Under the pieces are notes generated by a model. That model saw nothing but the letters and a program-made list of their open reading frames with translations. It did no database searches and had not been told where the DNA came from. From Saccharopolyspora hordei (GTDB lineage Bacteria; Actinomycetota; Actinomycetes; Mycobacteriales; Pseudonocardiaceae): a stretch of DNA of 64,000 nt. The stretch is taken from assembly GCF_013410345.1 (NCBI RefSeq), contig NZ_JACCFJ010000001.1, positions 1,897,001 through 1,961,000 on the forward strand, given 5' to 3'. How positions within the stretch are numbered: position 1 is the stretch's first letter; the number at the start of each line of letters is the position of its first letter. Positions 9,111 to 18,740 of the stretch are shown one piece after another. A program made the position numbers and the translations under genes.

Positions 9111-9800
9111 ATGCGGGTGGTCAGACGGCGGTCTTCCGTCGACGAGGTCATCGCGGCGCTCAACGAGCAGCTGGCGAACGGGACGTGGGCGCCGGGGGAG
9201 CGGATCCCCACCGAGCAGGAGCTGGTCGCCGAGCTCGGGGTGAGCCGGGCCGTCGTCCGGGAGGCCGTGCGCGCCCTGGTGCAGCTCGGCTGCCTGGAGG
9301 CGCGGCAGGGCGCCGGCACCTTCGTGGTCTCCGCCGCCGACCCTTCGCCGATGCTGCGGCAGCTGCGGCGGGCCGAGCTGCGGGACGTCTTCGAGGTGCA
9401 GCTCGCCCACGACGTGCAGGCCGCGCGGCTGGCGGCGCAGCGGCGCGACGACGCCGACGTCGAGCGGCTGCGCGCGCTGCTGGACCGGCGCGACCGCGCC
9501 GCGTCGCCGGAGGAGTTCGGTGCCGCCGACGTCGCGTTCCACTCCGCGGTGGTCGACGCGGCGCGCAACCCGCTGCTCACCGAGATGTACCGCTACTTCA
9601 GTGAACGCTTGCGGGAGAGCCTGGTGGCGCTGCGCGCCGACAGCGCCCTGCAGGAGGGCGGTCCGCAGGCCCACCACGCGCTGTTCGAGGCGATCGCCGC
9701 CCGGGACGCCGAGGCCGCGGCGGCAGCCGCCCACGCCGTCATCGAACCGTGCCTGACGTCGCTGCGCGACGTCGCCGGCGAAGGGGGGACCGCGTCGTGA
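9111..9800 (+). CDS. FadR/GntR-family transcriptional regulator
   Basis: 229 residues from ATG 9111, which sits 7 bases after the GGAGG at 9099-9103; GTG 9105 is too close to that site. Residues 1-75 hold the GntR winged helix (GERIPTEQELVAELGVSRAVVREAVRAL and the wing ARQGAGTFV). The rest is an all-helical FCD ligand domain with the metal/ligand residues ADVAFHSAVV and the QAHHALF region. It shares a 4-base stop/start overlap with the MFS gene, so the two are translationally coupled. FadR-type regulators usually sense a small carboxylate; the ligand here is unknown. A second regulator-MFS pair of the same type lies at 63051-64000. Confidence 0.92.
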   Translation: MRVVRRRSSVDEVIAALNEQLANGTWAPGERIPTEQELVAELGVSRAVVREAVRALVQLGCLEARQGAGTFVVSAADPSPMLRQLRRAELRDVFEVQLAHDVQAARLAAQRRDDADVERLRALLDRRDRAASPEEFGAADVAFHSAVVDAARNPLLTEMYRYFSERLRESLVALRADSALQEGGPQAHHALFEAIAARDAEAAAAAAHAVIEPCLTSLRDVAGEGGTAS

Positions 9801-11011
9801 GCACCGGAGCCCAACGGTCGCGCACCGCGGTGGCCACCCTCGTGCTGATCGTGCTCGTGGCGCTGGCGCTGCGGCCGCCGTTCACCGCGGTGGCCCCGCT
9901 GCTGGAGCGGATCCAGCAGGACCTCGGGGTGTCCACCACCTTCGGCGGGGTGCTGACCACGTTGCCGGTGGTGTGCCTGGGGGCGTTCGCCTTCGTCGCG
10001 CCGGTGCTGCGGCAGCGGTTCGGCGACGAGGAGGTGGTCGTCGGCTGCCTGGTCGTGCTGCTGGTCGGCAACCTGCTGCGGGCCGTGGGGACCACGTGGG
10101 CGCTGCTGACCGGCACGGTCGTGGTCGGCGCCGGGATCGCCGTGGCGAACGTCGCGCTGCCGGGCCTGATCAAGCGCGACTTCCCGGACCGCATCCCGGC
10201 GGTCACCGCGGCCTACACCATGTGCCTGACGCTGGGCGGCGCGTTCGCGGCCAGCGTCGTGGTGCCGATCAGCGCCGCGGTGGGCTCGCCGTGGCGGGCC
10301 CCGCTCGGGCTGCTCGCGGTCCCGGTGCTGCTGGCCCTGGTGATCAGCGCCTTCGTGCTGCGCCGCGGCTCCAGCACGCCGCCCCCGCCGGCGCGGCCCG
10401 GGGTGCTGTGGGGCAACGCGCTGGCCTGGCAGGTGACCGCGTTCATGGGCCTGCAGTCGGCGATGGCCTACGTCGTGTTCGGCTGGCTGCCGACCATGCT
10501 GCAGGGCCGGGGGATGAGCGCCGAGCTGGCCGGGCTGGCGCTGGGCGTCCAGGCGGCGGTGCAGGCCGCCGGGTCGCTCGCGGTCCCGGTGCTGTGCCGC
10601 CGGTTCCGCGACCAGCGGCCGGTCTCCACCGTGCTCGGGGTGTGCATCGCGCTCGGGTTCGCCGGGGTCCTGGCCGGTCCGGTGGCCGGGGTGTGGCCCG
10701 CGGTGGTGCTGCTCGGCGTCGCGCAGGGTGCGGCCTTCGGCCTGGCGCTGACGGTGATCGGGCTGCGGTCGCCGGACAGCGACACCGCCGCCGCGCTGTC
10801 CGGGATGGCGCAGGGCTGCGGCTACCTCATCGCCGCGGCCGGTCCGCTGCTCATCGGGCTGCTGCACGACCTGGCGGGCGGCTGGACCGCTCCGCTGGTG
10901 CTGCTCATGGCCTGCTGCGCCGCCTGGCTGGTCGCCGGGTGGCTGGCCTGCCGCCAGCGCCTCGTGCCCTCGGTGCACCGCGACGCACAACGCGTCCGTG
11001 ACACGCGGTGA
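9797..11011 (+). CDS. MFS transporter, CynX/NimT type
   Basis: 404 residues from GTG 9797, whose GTGA overlaps the regulator stop. Twelve hydrophobic segments are visible. The N-terminal ALRPPFTAVAPLLERI block is the signature of the CynX/NimT (cyanate/2-nitroimidazole) branch of the major facilitator superfamily, and the internal gate loop LPGLIKRDFPDRIPAVTAAY is also typical. Members export or import small organic anions or drugs; the substrate cannot be told from sequence. Control by the upstream FadR-type regulator is inferred from coupling and from the operator at 9063. Confidence 0.92.
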   Translation: MSTGAQRSRTAVATLVLIVLVALALRPPFTAVAPLLERIQQDLGVSTTFGGVLTTLPVVCLGAFAFVAPVLRQRFGDEEVVVGCLVVLLVGNLLRAVGTTWALLTGTVVVGAGIAVANVALPGLIKRDFPDRIPAVTAAYTMCLTLGGAFAASVVVPISAAVGSPWRAPLGLLAVPVLLALVISAFVLRRGSSTPPPPARPGVLWGNALAWQVTAFMGLQSAMAYVVFGWLPTMLQGRGMSAELAGLALGVQAAVQAAGSLAVPVLCRRFRDQRPVSTVLGVCIALGFAGVLAGPVAGVWPAVVLLGVAQGAAFGLALTVIGLRSPDSDTAAALSGMAQGCGYLIAAAGPLLIGLLHDLAGGWTAPLVLLMACCAAWLVAGWLACRQRLVPSVHRDAQRVRDTR

Positions 11012-11018
11012 GCGTGAT

Positions 11019-11056
11019 TTCACAGCACTGAAACAACGGGACGGGGCGCGTGAAAC
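11019..11056 (+). promoter_or_regulatory. GlnR box upstream of amtB
   Basis: Two a/b half-site pairs lie on an 11-bp grid: TTCAC 11019-11023, GAAAC 11030-11034, ACGGG 11041-11045, GAAAC 11052-11056. Both GAAAC b-sites are perfect; the a-sites are weaker against GTNAC. This is the architecture of the actinobacterial nitrogen regulator GlnR and it sits 48 bases above amtB, a classic GlnR target. Confidence 0.7.
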
Positions 11057-11104
11057 ACGCATTCCCCATGATGCGGCGCAACTCGGTCCGCACGGGGAGG
11101 CGAT

Positions 11105-12777
<1,673 letters not shown>

Positions 12778-12790
12778 CGCACGACACGGC

Positions 12791-12833
12791 ACGCAGGGCG
12801 CTCCCGACCGCCGAGGTCGGGGGCGCCCTGCGT
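12791..12833 (+). terminator. amtB-glnK terminator
   Basis: A 19-bp stem with a single G-T wobble (12791-12809 with 12815-12833) and a 5-base loop GCCGA, beginning 14 bases after the glnK stop. This is among the strongest terminators in the window. Confidence 0.85.
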
Positions 12834-13199
12834 CGTTCCCCGAGTGGTTCGACGCACCCGCGCGCGGGGCGAGGTGAGTAGCACTACGCAGCCGAACTCA
12901 GGGGGCTTCACGGTCTCGCCGCGACCCGCCCGCACGGCACACTTCTCAGTGCGACGGGCCATCAGGGGGGATCCGGAGGGGGCACCCGCCCGCACTGGGG
13001 GTCGGGCGGGTGGTTCCGGGCCTGGCAGTCGCACCGAGGGGGGAACCCGCTCGGGTGGGAGGGGAAGGGCCATCCGAGCGGATCGGAAGTGCACCAGGGG
13101 GAGTGCGGGAGGCGGCTCGACGGGGGGAGCGAGCCGCCTCCCGCACGTGCGGCCGGACCCACCGGCCAAGATCGTCCACCGCGTAACCTGGTCCTCGTC
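12834..13199 (+). other. Structured non-coding stretch where glnD would be expected
   Basis: 366 bases without a convincing gene. The stretch holds two perfect hairpins: a 10-bp stem (CACCCGCCCG 12983-12992 with 13003-13012) and a 17-bp stem (13103-13119 with 13130-13146, 10-base loop). G-rich runs lie between them. It ends in a TANNNT box (TAACCT 13184-13189) serving the next gene. It could be a leader, a small RNA or a remnant of a deleted gene. No protein resembling GlnD is visible in any frame. Confidence 0.5.
13184..13189 (+). promoter_or_regulatory. -10 box of the P-loop kinase gene
   Basis: TAACCT fits the TANNNT -10 motif, 10 bases before the GTG at 13200. The start has no ribosome-binding sequence, so a leaderless or near-leaderless mRNA is likely. 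Confidence 0.45.
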
Positions 13200-13784
13200 G
13201 TGGACGGACAGGACTCCTCACCAGTGGCCGCACACCCCCCGCCGACCGTGCGCGTCGGCCGACGGTCCCTCGTCGTCCTCGCCGGGCTCCCCGGCGCGGG
13301 GAAGAGCACCGCGCTCGGCAAGATCCGCGCGGACGCCGGCATCTCGACGTTGGACTCCGAGCAGGTCCGCGCGTGCCTGCGCGCGCTGCTGCCCGCGCGC
13401 CTGCCCTACCGCTGCTACCGGCCGCTGGTGCACCTGGCGCACCGGACCCGCATCGCGTGGTGGTGCCTGACCGCCTCCGGCCCGGTCGTCGCGCACGAGC
13501 CCGCCACCCGCGCCACCACCCGCGCCCTGCTGGTGGCGTTCGGCTGGGTGAGCGGACGCCGGTGCGTGCTCGTGTGGCTGCACGCCGACCCGCGCGACGC
13601 CCTGGCCGGGCAGCACCAGCGAGGCCGGCTCATCCGCAGCGGGTCGTTCCGGCGGCACGTGCAGCGGGCGGAGCGGATGCGCCTGCGGCTGCGCGGCGGT
13701 GCCACCCCGCGCGGCTGGCAGCAGGTGCACCTGCTCACCCGCGACGAGGTCGCGTCCGGGATCCGCCTGGACGTGCGGGGGTGA
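13200..13784 (+). CDS. Small P-loop kinase-like protein
   Basis: 194 residues from GTG 13200, chosen for the -10 box just upstream; a longer in-frame reading to 13089 runs through a hairpin and is unlikely. Walker A is GLPGAGKST at residues 29-37, followed by a LDSEQVR element near 50. That layout is seen in zeta-toxin, polynucleotide-kinase and shikimate/gluconate-kinase-like folds, where an acidic residue after the P-loop helix binds the substrate. A basic lid (RGRLIRSGSFRRHVQRAER) follows, typical of zeta/AAA_33 proteins. It probably phosphorylates a small molecule or nucleic-acid end; the substrate is unknown. No antitoxin-like gene is adjacent. Confidence 0.75.
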   Translation: MDGQDSSPVAAHPPPTVRVGRRSLVVLAGLPGAGKSTALGKIRADAGISTLDSEQVRACLRALLPARLPYRCYRPLVHLAHRTRIAWWCLTASGPVVAHEPATRATTRALLVAFGWVSGRRCVLVWLHADPRDALAGQHQRGRLIRSGSFRRHVQRAERMRLRLRGGATPRGWQQVHLLTRDEVASGIRLDVRG

Positions 13785-13834
13785 CGTGCGTCCCGTTGGG
13801 CCGGGGCGGCGCGGCGGGCGCGGACCTCGATCGC

Positions 13835-13840
13835 TAAGCT
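13835..13840 (+). promoter_or_regulatory. -10 box of the helicase transcript
   Basis: TAAGCT (TANNNT type) lies 239 bases before the helicase ATG, implying a 5' leader of about 230 bases. A 71-codon frame (TTG 13847 to 14062) begins 6 bases below the box and could be a leaderless upstream ORF. Confidence 0.4.
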
Positions 13841-14078
13841 CGTCAGTTGGTGCAGCGGCCAGGACGTCGCCGCACCTGGCTGAGAATCATCGAGCTGCGG
13901 GTCACTGGCAACAGGGTGTGGGTCCAGAAGAGCGCGCGGTTCGACGAGCGCAAGCGGCAGCCCCGTGGTCGCGCGGACCACCGCGCCGACCCCTCCAGCC
14001 CGTACCTGGCGGGCAGCACCGGGCCGTTTCCGCGATCCATCAGCCCCCTTCGACCCACCTAGGAGACCCGCTACCAGC

Positions 14079-15800
14079 ATGCAGACCTTCGACGAGCTCG
14101 ACCTCGACCCGCGCGTCCGCCAGGCGCTGACCGAGATCGGCTACGAGACCCCCTCCCCGATCCAGGCGCAGACGATCCCGCTGTTGCTGGAGGGGCGCGA
14201 CGTGCTGGGTCTGGCGCAGACCGGCACCGGCAAGACCGCCGCGTTCGCACTGCCCGTCCTCTCCCGGCTCGACCTCGAGGCCACCGGCCCGCAGGCCCTG
14301 GTGCTGGCCCCCACCCGGGAGCTGGCCATCCAGGTCTCCGAGGCGTTCCAGCGCTACGCCGCGCACCTGCCCGGCTTCCACGTCCTGCCCATCTACGGCG
14401 GCACCGGCTACGGCCCGCAGCTGGCCGGGCTGCGCCGCGGCGCGCACGTCGTCGTCGGCACCCCCGGCCGGTTGATCGACCACCTGGAGAAGGGGTCGCT
14501 GGACCTGACCGGCCTGAAGAACCTCGTGCTCGACGAGGCCGACGAGATGCTGCGGATGGGCTTCATCGAGGACGTGGAGCGCATCCTGCAGGCGGTGCCG
14601 GCCAGCCGCCAGGTCGCGCTGTTCTCCGCGACCATGCCCGGCGCCATCCGCGGGATCAGCCAGAACTACCTCAACGACCCGGTCGAGATCTCGGTCAAGA
14701 CCAAGACCAGCACGGCCACCAACATCAACCAGCGGTACGTGCCGGTGCGCGGCGCGGGCAAGCTCGACGCGCTGACCCGCATCCTCGAGGTCGAGCCCTT
14801 CGACGGGATGATCGTGTTCGTCCGCACCAAGCAGCTCACCGAGGAGCTCGCGGAGAAGCTGCAGGCGCGCGGCTTCAGCGCGGCGGCGATCAACGGCGAC
14901 ATCGCGCAGGCGCAGCGCGAGCGCACCATCGGCCACCTCCGGGACGGCAAGATCGACATCCTGGTGGCCACCGACGTCGCCGCCCGCGGCCTGGACGTCG
15001 AGCGCATCTCGCACGTGCTCAACTACGACATCCCGCACGACACCGAGTCCTACGTGCACCGCGTCGGCCGCACCGGTCGTGCCGGGCGCAGCGGCGAGGC
15101 GATCCTGTTCGTCTCCCCGCGGGAGCGGCACCTGCTGCGGGCCATCGAGCGCGCCACCCGCCAGTCCATCCAGCAGATGGAGCTGCCCACCATCGAGGCG
15201 GTCAACGACCGGCGGCTGGCCAAGTTCGCGCAGAACATCACCGACACCCTCGCCAAGGGCGGCCTGGAGGTGTTCCAGGAGCTGGTGCGGGAGTACGAGC
15301 GGACCCACGACGTGCCGGCCGTGGAGATCGCCGCGGCCCTGGCCGCGATGGCGCAGGGCGACCGCCCGCTGCTGCTGGAGCCCGAGCCGGAGCCGCCGCG
15401 CCGCGAGGGCGCGACGTTCCACCCGAGCAGCTCGGACACCGAGACCTACCGGGTCGAGGTCGGCCGCCGCAACCGGGTGACGCCGCGCGCGCTGGTCGGG
15501 GCGCTGGCCAACGAGGGCGGGGTGCCCAGCAAGTACATCGGGCACATCGACATCCGCAACGAGCACACCCTGATCGAGCTGCCCGCCGACCTGCCGGACG
15601 AGCTGCTCAGCAAGCTGCGCACCACCCAGGTGGCCGGGCGCGGGCTGCGCATCAGCCGCGCCGACGGCGAGGTCGTCAGCCGTCGCCCGCGGCGTCCCGC
15701 CCGGGACCGCGACCGGGACCGGGACCGGCGCCCGCACCGCAAGGGCCAGCGCTCGCCGCAGTCCCGCGGGGCGCGGCGCGAGGACTACCAGCGCAGTTGA
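14079..15800 (+). CDS. DEAD-box ATP-dependent RNA helicase (CsdA/DeaD type)
   Basis: 573 residues from ATG 14079, with AGGAG 13 bases upstream. Unwinds structured RNA, for example in ribosome assembly and cold adaptation. Motifs in order: Q motif and AQTGTGKTAAF near residue 47, PTRELAIQ, GTPGRLIDH, DEADEMLRMGF near 152, SATMP, VATDVAARGLDVE, and HRVGRTGRAGR near 327. Residues about 453-530 form a DbpA/CsdA-type RNA-binding domain (RVEVGRRNRVTPRALVGALA), which targets structured RNA. A basic Arg/Asp-rich tail closes the protein. The long 5' leader fits cold-shock type control. Confidence 0.96.
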   Translation: MQTFDELDLDPRVRQALTEIGYETPSPIQAQTIPLLLEGRDVLGLAQTGTGKTAAFALPVLSRLDLEATGPQALVLAPTRELAIQVSEAFQRYAAHLPGFHVLPIYGGTGYGPQLAGLRRGAHVVVGTPGRLIDHLEKGSLDLTGLKNLVLDEADEMLRMGFIEDVERILQAVPASRQVALFSATMPGAIRGISQNYLNDPVEISVKTKTSTATNINQRYVPVRGAGKLDALTRILEVEPFDGMIVFVRTKQLTEELAEKLQARGFSAAAINGDIAQAQRERTIGHLRDGKIDILVATDVAARGLDVERISHVLNYDIPHDTESYVHRVGRTGRAGRSGEAILFVSPRERHLLRAIERATRQSIQQMELPTIEAVNDRRLAKFAQNITDTLAKGGLEVFQELVREYERTHDVPAVEIAAALAAMAQGDRPLLLEPEPEPPRREGATFHPSSSDTETYRVEVGRRNRVTPRALVGALANEGGVPSKYIGHIDIRNEHTLIELPADLPDELLSKLRTTQVAGRGLRISRADGEVVSRRPRRPARDRDRDRDRRPHRKGQRSPQSRGARREDYQRS

Positions 15801-15806
15801 GCGGGT

Positions 15807-15839
15807 CACCCCGGGTGTGGCGGCAGCCACCCCGGGGTG
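15807..15839 (+). terminator. Helicase terminator
   Basis: A 9-bp outer stem (CACCCCGGG with CCCGGGGTG) and a 5-bp inner stem (GTGGC/GCCAC) with a GGCA loop, beginning 7 bases after the stop. Confidence 0.7.
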
Positions 15840-15971
15840 CGCCGTTCGTGCGGAACGGCCGGCCGGGCGGCGCGGCCGACGGTGCGACGATCCGTCCGGC
15901 CCGCACCGGCGGGTGGCCTCGGGCAGTTACCCTCGCTTAGGTAATCCATCGACTCTGGAGACCGTGAACCC

Positions 15972-17528
15972 GTGTTCGACACTCTCTCCGACCGGCTCAC
16001 CTCGGTCCTGACGAACCTGCGCGGCAAGGGGCGGCTGTCCGAGGCGGACATCGACGCCACCGCGCGGGAGATCCGCATCGCCCTGCTCGAAGCAGACGTG
16101 GCGCTTCCCGTGGTGCGCAGCTTCATCAAGGGTGTCAAGGAGCGCGCCAAGGGCACCGAGGTGTCGCAGGCGCTCAACCCGGCGCAGCAGGTCATCAAGA
16201 TCGTCAACGAGGAGCTGGTCTCGGTCCTCGGCGGCGAGACCCGGCGGCTGCAGTTCGCCAAGAACCCGCCGACCGTGATCATGCTGGCGGGTCTGCAGGG
16301 TTCCGGCAAGACGACGCTGGCGGGCAAGCTCGCCAAGTGGCTGGTCGGCCAGGGGCACACCCCGCTGCTGGTGGCCTGCGACCTGCAGCGGCCGAACGCG
16401 GTGAACCAGCTGCAGGTGGTCGGTGAGCGCGCCGGGGTGCCGGTGTTCGCGCCCGAGCCGGGCAACGGCGTGGGCGACCCGGTCGAGGTCTCCCGCCGCA
16501 GCATCGACGAGGCGCGCCGCGCCCAGCACGACGTCGTCATCGTCGACACCGCCGGCCGGCTGGGCGTCGACGAGGAGATGATGAAGCAGGCCGCCGACAT
16601 CCGGGACGCGATCTCCCCGGACGAGGTCCTGTTCGTGCTCGACGCGATGGTCGGTCAGGACGCGGTCAACACCGCCGAGGCGTTCCGCGACGGCGTCGGC
16701 TTCTCCGGCGTGGTGCTGACCAAGCTCGACGGTGACGCCCGCGGTGGTGCCGCGCTGTCGGTCCGCGAGATCACCGGCCAGCCCATCATGTTCGCCTCCA
16801 GCGGCGAGAAGCTGGAGGACTTCGACCTGTTCCACCCGGACCGGATGGCCAACCGGATCCTGGGCATGGGTGACGTGCTCACCCTCATCGAGCAGGCCGA
16901 GCAGGCCTTCGACCAGGAGCAGGCGGAGAAGGCCGCGGAGAAGCTGGGCACCGGCCAGCTGACGCTCGAGGACTTCCTGGAGCAGATGCAGGCGGTGCGC
17001 CGGATGGGCCCGCTGCAGAACCTGCTGGGCATGCTGCCGGGCGCCAACCAGATGAAGGACCAGCTGGCCAACTTCGACGAGAAGCACCTGGACCGCATCC
17101 AGGCGATCATCCGCGGCATGACGCCCGAGGAGCGGGCCGACCCGAAGATCATCAACGCCTCCCGCAGGCAGCGCATCGCGCGCGGCTCCGGCGTGACCGT
17201 CAGCGACATCAACGACCTGGTCAACCGGTTCTTCGAAGCCCGCAAGATGATGCAGCAGATGGCTGGCGGCTTCGGCTTCGGCGGCGGTGGCGGCAGCAAG
17301 AGCCGCAAGGGCAAGAAGGGGAAGAAGGGGAAGAAGGGCAAGGGCCCGACGCAGCCCAAGGGCATGCGCGGCCTGCCTGGCGGCTTCCCCGGCATGCCGC
17401 CCGGCGGGTTCCCCGGCATGCCCCCCGGTGGCCCGGACCTGTCGAAGCTGGAGGGCGGCCTCAACGAGCTGCCCCCCGGTTTCGACCCCTCCAAGCTGAA
17501 CTTCGGGAACGGCAAGAAGAAGAAGTGA
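15972..17528 (+). CDS. ffh: Signal recognition particle protein Ffh (SRP54)
   Basis: 518 residues from GTG 15972, preceded by GGAG. Binds signal peptides of nascent membrane proteins and 4.5S RNA, and docks on FtsY. The N domain begins MFDTLSDRLTSVLTNLRGKG. The G domain has P-loop GLQGSGKTT near residue 107, DLQRPNAVNQL, DTAGRLGVDEE and TKLDGDARGGA. The Met-rich M domain runs from about 300 (LEQMQAVRRMGP, RIARGSG). The C-terminus carries a Lys/Gly repeat (GKKGKKGKKGKG) and Gly/Met/Pro-rich repeats, common in actinobacterial Ffh. It overlaps the next start by 4 bases. Confidence 0.98.
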   Translation: MFDTLSDRLTSVLTNLRGKGRLSEADIDATAREIRIALLEADVALPVVRSFIKGVKERAKGTEVSQALNPAQQVIKIVNEELVSVLGGETRRLQFAKNPPTVIMLAGLQGSGKTTLAGKLAKWLVGQGHTPLLVACDLQRPNAVNQLQVVGERAGVPVFAPEPGNGVGDPVEVSRRSIDEARRAQHDVVIVDTAGRLGVDEEMMKQAADIRDAISPDEVLFVLDAMVGQDAVNTAEAFRDGVGFSGVVLTKLDGDARGGAALSVREITGQPIMFASSGEKLEDFDLFHPDRMANRILGMGDVLTLIEQAEQAFDQEQAEKAAEKLGTGQLTLEDFLEQMQAVRRMGPLQNLLGMLPGANQMKDQLANFDEKHLDRIQAIIRGMTPEERADPKIINASRRQRIARGSGVTVSDINDLVNRFFEARKMMQQMAGGFGFGGGGGSKSRKGKKGKKGKKGKGPTQPKGMRGLPGGFPGMPPGGFPGMPPGGPDLSKLEGGLNELPPGFDPSKLNFGNGKKKK

Positions 17529-18604
17529 GCGCGCTGCACCTGCGCGGTGTCGTGCTGCCCGACGGCGCGCACCGCGACCTGTGGATTCGTGACGGCCGGA
17601 TCAGCCTCGAGCCGGTGCCGGGCGCCGAGACCGTCTTCGACGGCGGTTTCGTGCTGCCCGGGCTGGTCGACGCGCACTGCCACATCGGCATCGGCCCGGA
17701 GGGGCCGGTGGAGCTGGACGAGGCGGCCGCGCAGGCCGAGCTCGACCGCGACGCCGGCACCCTGCTGGTCCGCGACTGCGGTGCGCCGATCGACACCCGG
17801 CCGCTGCAGGAGCGGGAGGACCTGCCGCGCATCGTCCGCGCCGGGCGCCACCTCGCCCGGCCGAAGCGCTACATCCCGCACCTGGCCGACCAGCTCGAGG
17901 ACGAGGAGCAGCTGCCCGCCGCGGTGGCCGAGCAGGCGGCCTACGGCGACGGCTGGGTCAAGCTGGTCGGCGACTGGATCGACCGCTCGGTGGGCGACCT
18001 GGCTCCGCTGTGGAGCGACGAGGTGCTGGCCGAGGCGATCGCGACCGCGCACCGCATGGGCGCGCGGGTGACCGCGCACGTGTTCGGGGAGGACGCGCTG
18101 CCGGGGCTGATCGCGGCCGGCATCGACTGCATCGAGCACGGCACCGGCCTCACCGACGAGACCGTCGCGATGATGGCCGAGCGGGGCACGGCGCTGGTCC
18201 CGACGCTGATCAACGTGGAGAACTTCCCGTCCTTCGCGGCGGCGGCCACCAAGTACCCGACCTACGCCGCGCACATGACCGACCTGTACGAGCGGGCGGA
18301 CCGGACGGTGGCGAAGGCGATCGAGGCGGGCGTGCCGGTCTACGCGGGCACCGACGCGGGCGGCGGCATCGCGCACGGCGTGCTGGCCGACGAGGTCTTC
18401 GCGCTGCACCGCGTCGGGATGTCCACCGAGCAGGCGCTCGGCGCGGCGTCCTGGCAGGCGCGCGAGTGGCTGGGCTGGCAGGGCCTGGAGCACGGCGCCC
18501 CGGCCGACCTGGTGTGCTACGACGCCGACCCCCGCAAGGACCTCACCGAGCTGCGCAGCCCTCGCCGCATCGTGCTGCGCGGCCGCGTCGTCGACGCGGC
18601 GTGA
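17525..18604 (+). CDS. Amidohydrolase family protein
   Basis: 359 residues from GTG 17525, overlapping the ffh stop (GTGA). Metal-dependent hydrolase of the amidohydrolase superfamily, related to the M. tuberculosis gene that follows ffh (Rv2915c). Metal ligands are visible as VDAHCHIG (HxH) near residue 51, a Lys in WVKLVGDW, HVFGEDALPG, IEHGTGL, and the catalytic Asp in YAGTDAGGG. The C-terminal beta-sandwich reads ADLVCYDADP. The natural substrate is unknown; imidazolonepropionase-like or prolidase-like activity are both possible. Co-translation with ffh is conserved, but its reason is not obvious. Confidence 0.9.
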   Translation: MSALHLRGVVLPDGAHRDLWIRDGRISLEPVPGAETVFDGGFVLPGLVDAHCHIGIGPEGPVELDEAAAQAELDRDAGTLLVRDCGAPIDTRPLQEREDLPRIVRAGRHLARPKRYIPHLADQLEDEEQLPAAVAEQAAYGDGWVKLVGDWIDRSVGDLAPLWSDEVLAEAIATAHRMGARVTAHVFGEDALPGLIAAGIDCIEHGTGLTDETVAMMAERGTALVPTLINVENFPSFAAAATKYPTYAAHMTDLYERADRTVAKAIEAGVPVYAGTDAGGGIAHGVLADEVFALHRVGMSTEQALGAASWQAREWLGWQGLEHGAPADLVCYDADPRKDLTELRSPRRIVLRGRVVDAA

Positions 18605-18617
18605 CCGACCGCGCTCC

Positions 18618-18647
18618 CCGCCCCGCCGTCCGCGCGCGGCGGGGCGG
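18618..18647 (+). terminator. ffh-amidohydrolase terminator
   Basis: An 11-bp perfect stem (CCGCCCCGCCG with CGGCGGGGCGG) over an 8-base loop, 13 bases after the stop. Confidence 0.7.
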
Positions 18648-18657
18648 ACGCGTGGGC

Positions 18658-18687
18658 GATCACCCCAGGTCAGCGCCTGGGGTGATC
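18658..18687. repeat. 12-bp perfect inverted repeat before the first CPBP gene
   Basis: GATCACCCCAGG and CCTGGGGTGATC flank a 6-base spacer. It sits directly above a TAGTGT -10-like box (18710-18715). It is either a second terminator element or an operator for the CPBP genes. Confidence 0.55.
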
Positions 18688-18740
18688 GGCGTCGGACGCG
18701 GCGAGCACATAGTGTGGGAGACGTCGGAGGGGAGGGCGTC

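Noticed and set aside
12834..13199. A remnant of glnD
   Set aside because: No frame shows nucleotidyltransferase, HD or ACT motifs; the stretch is only hairpins and G-rich sequence.
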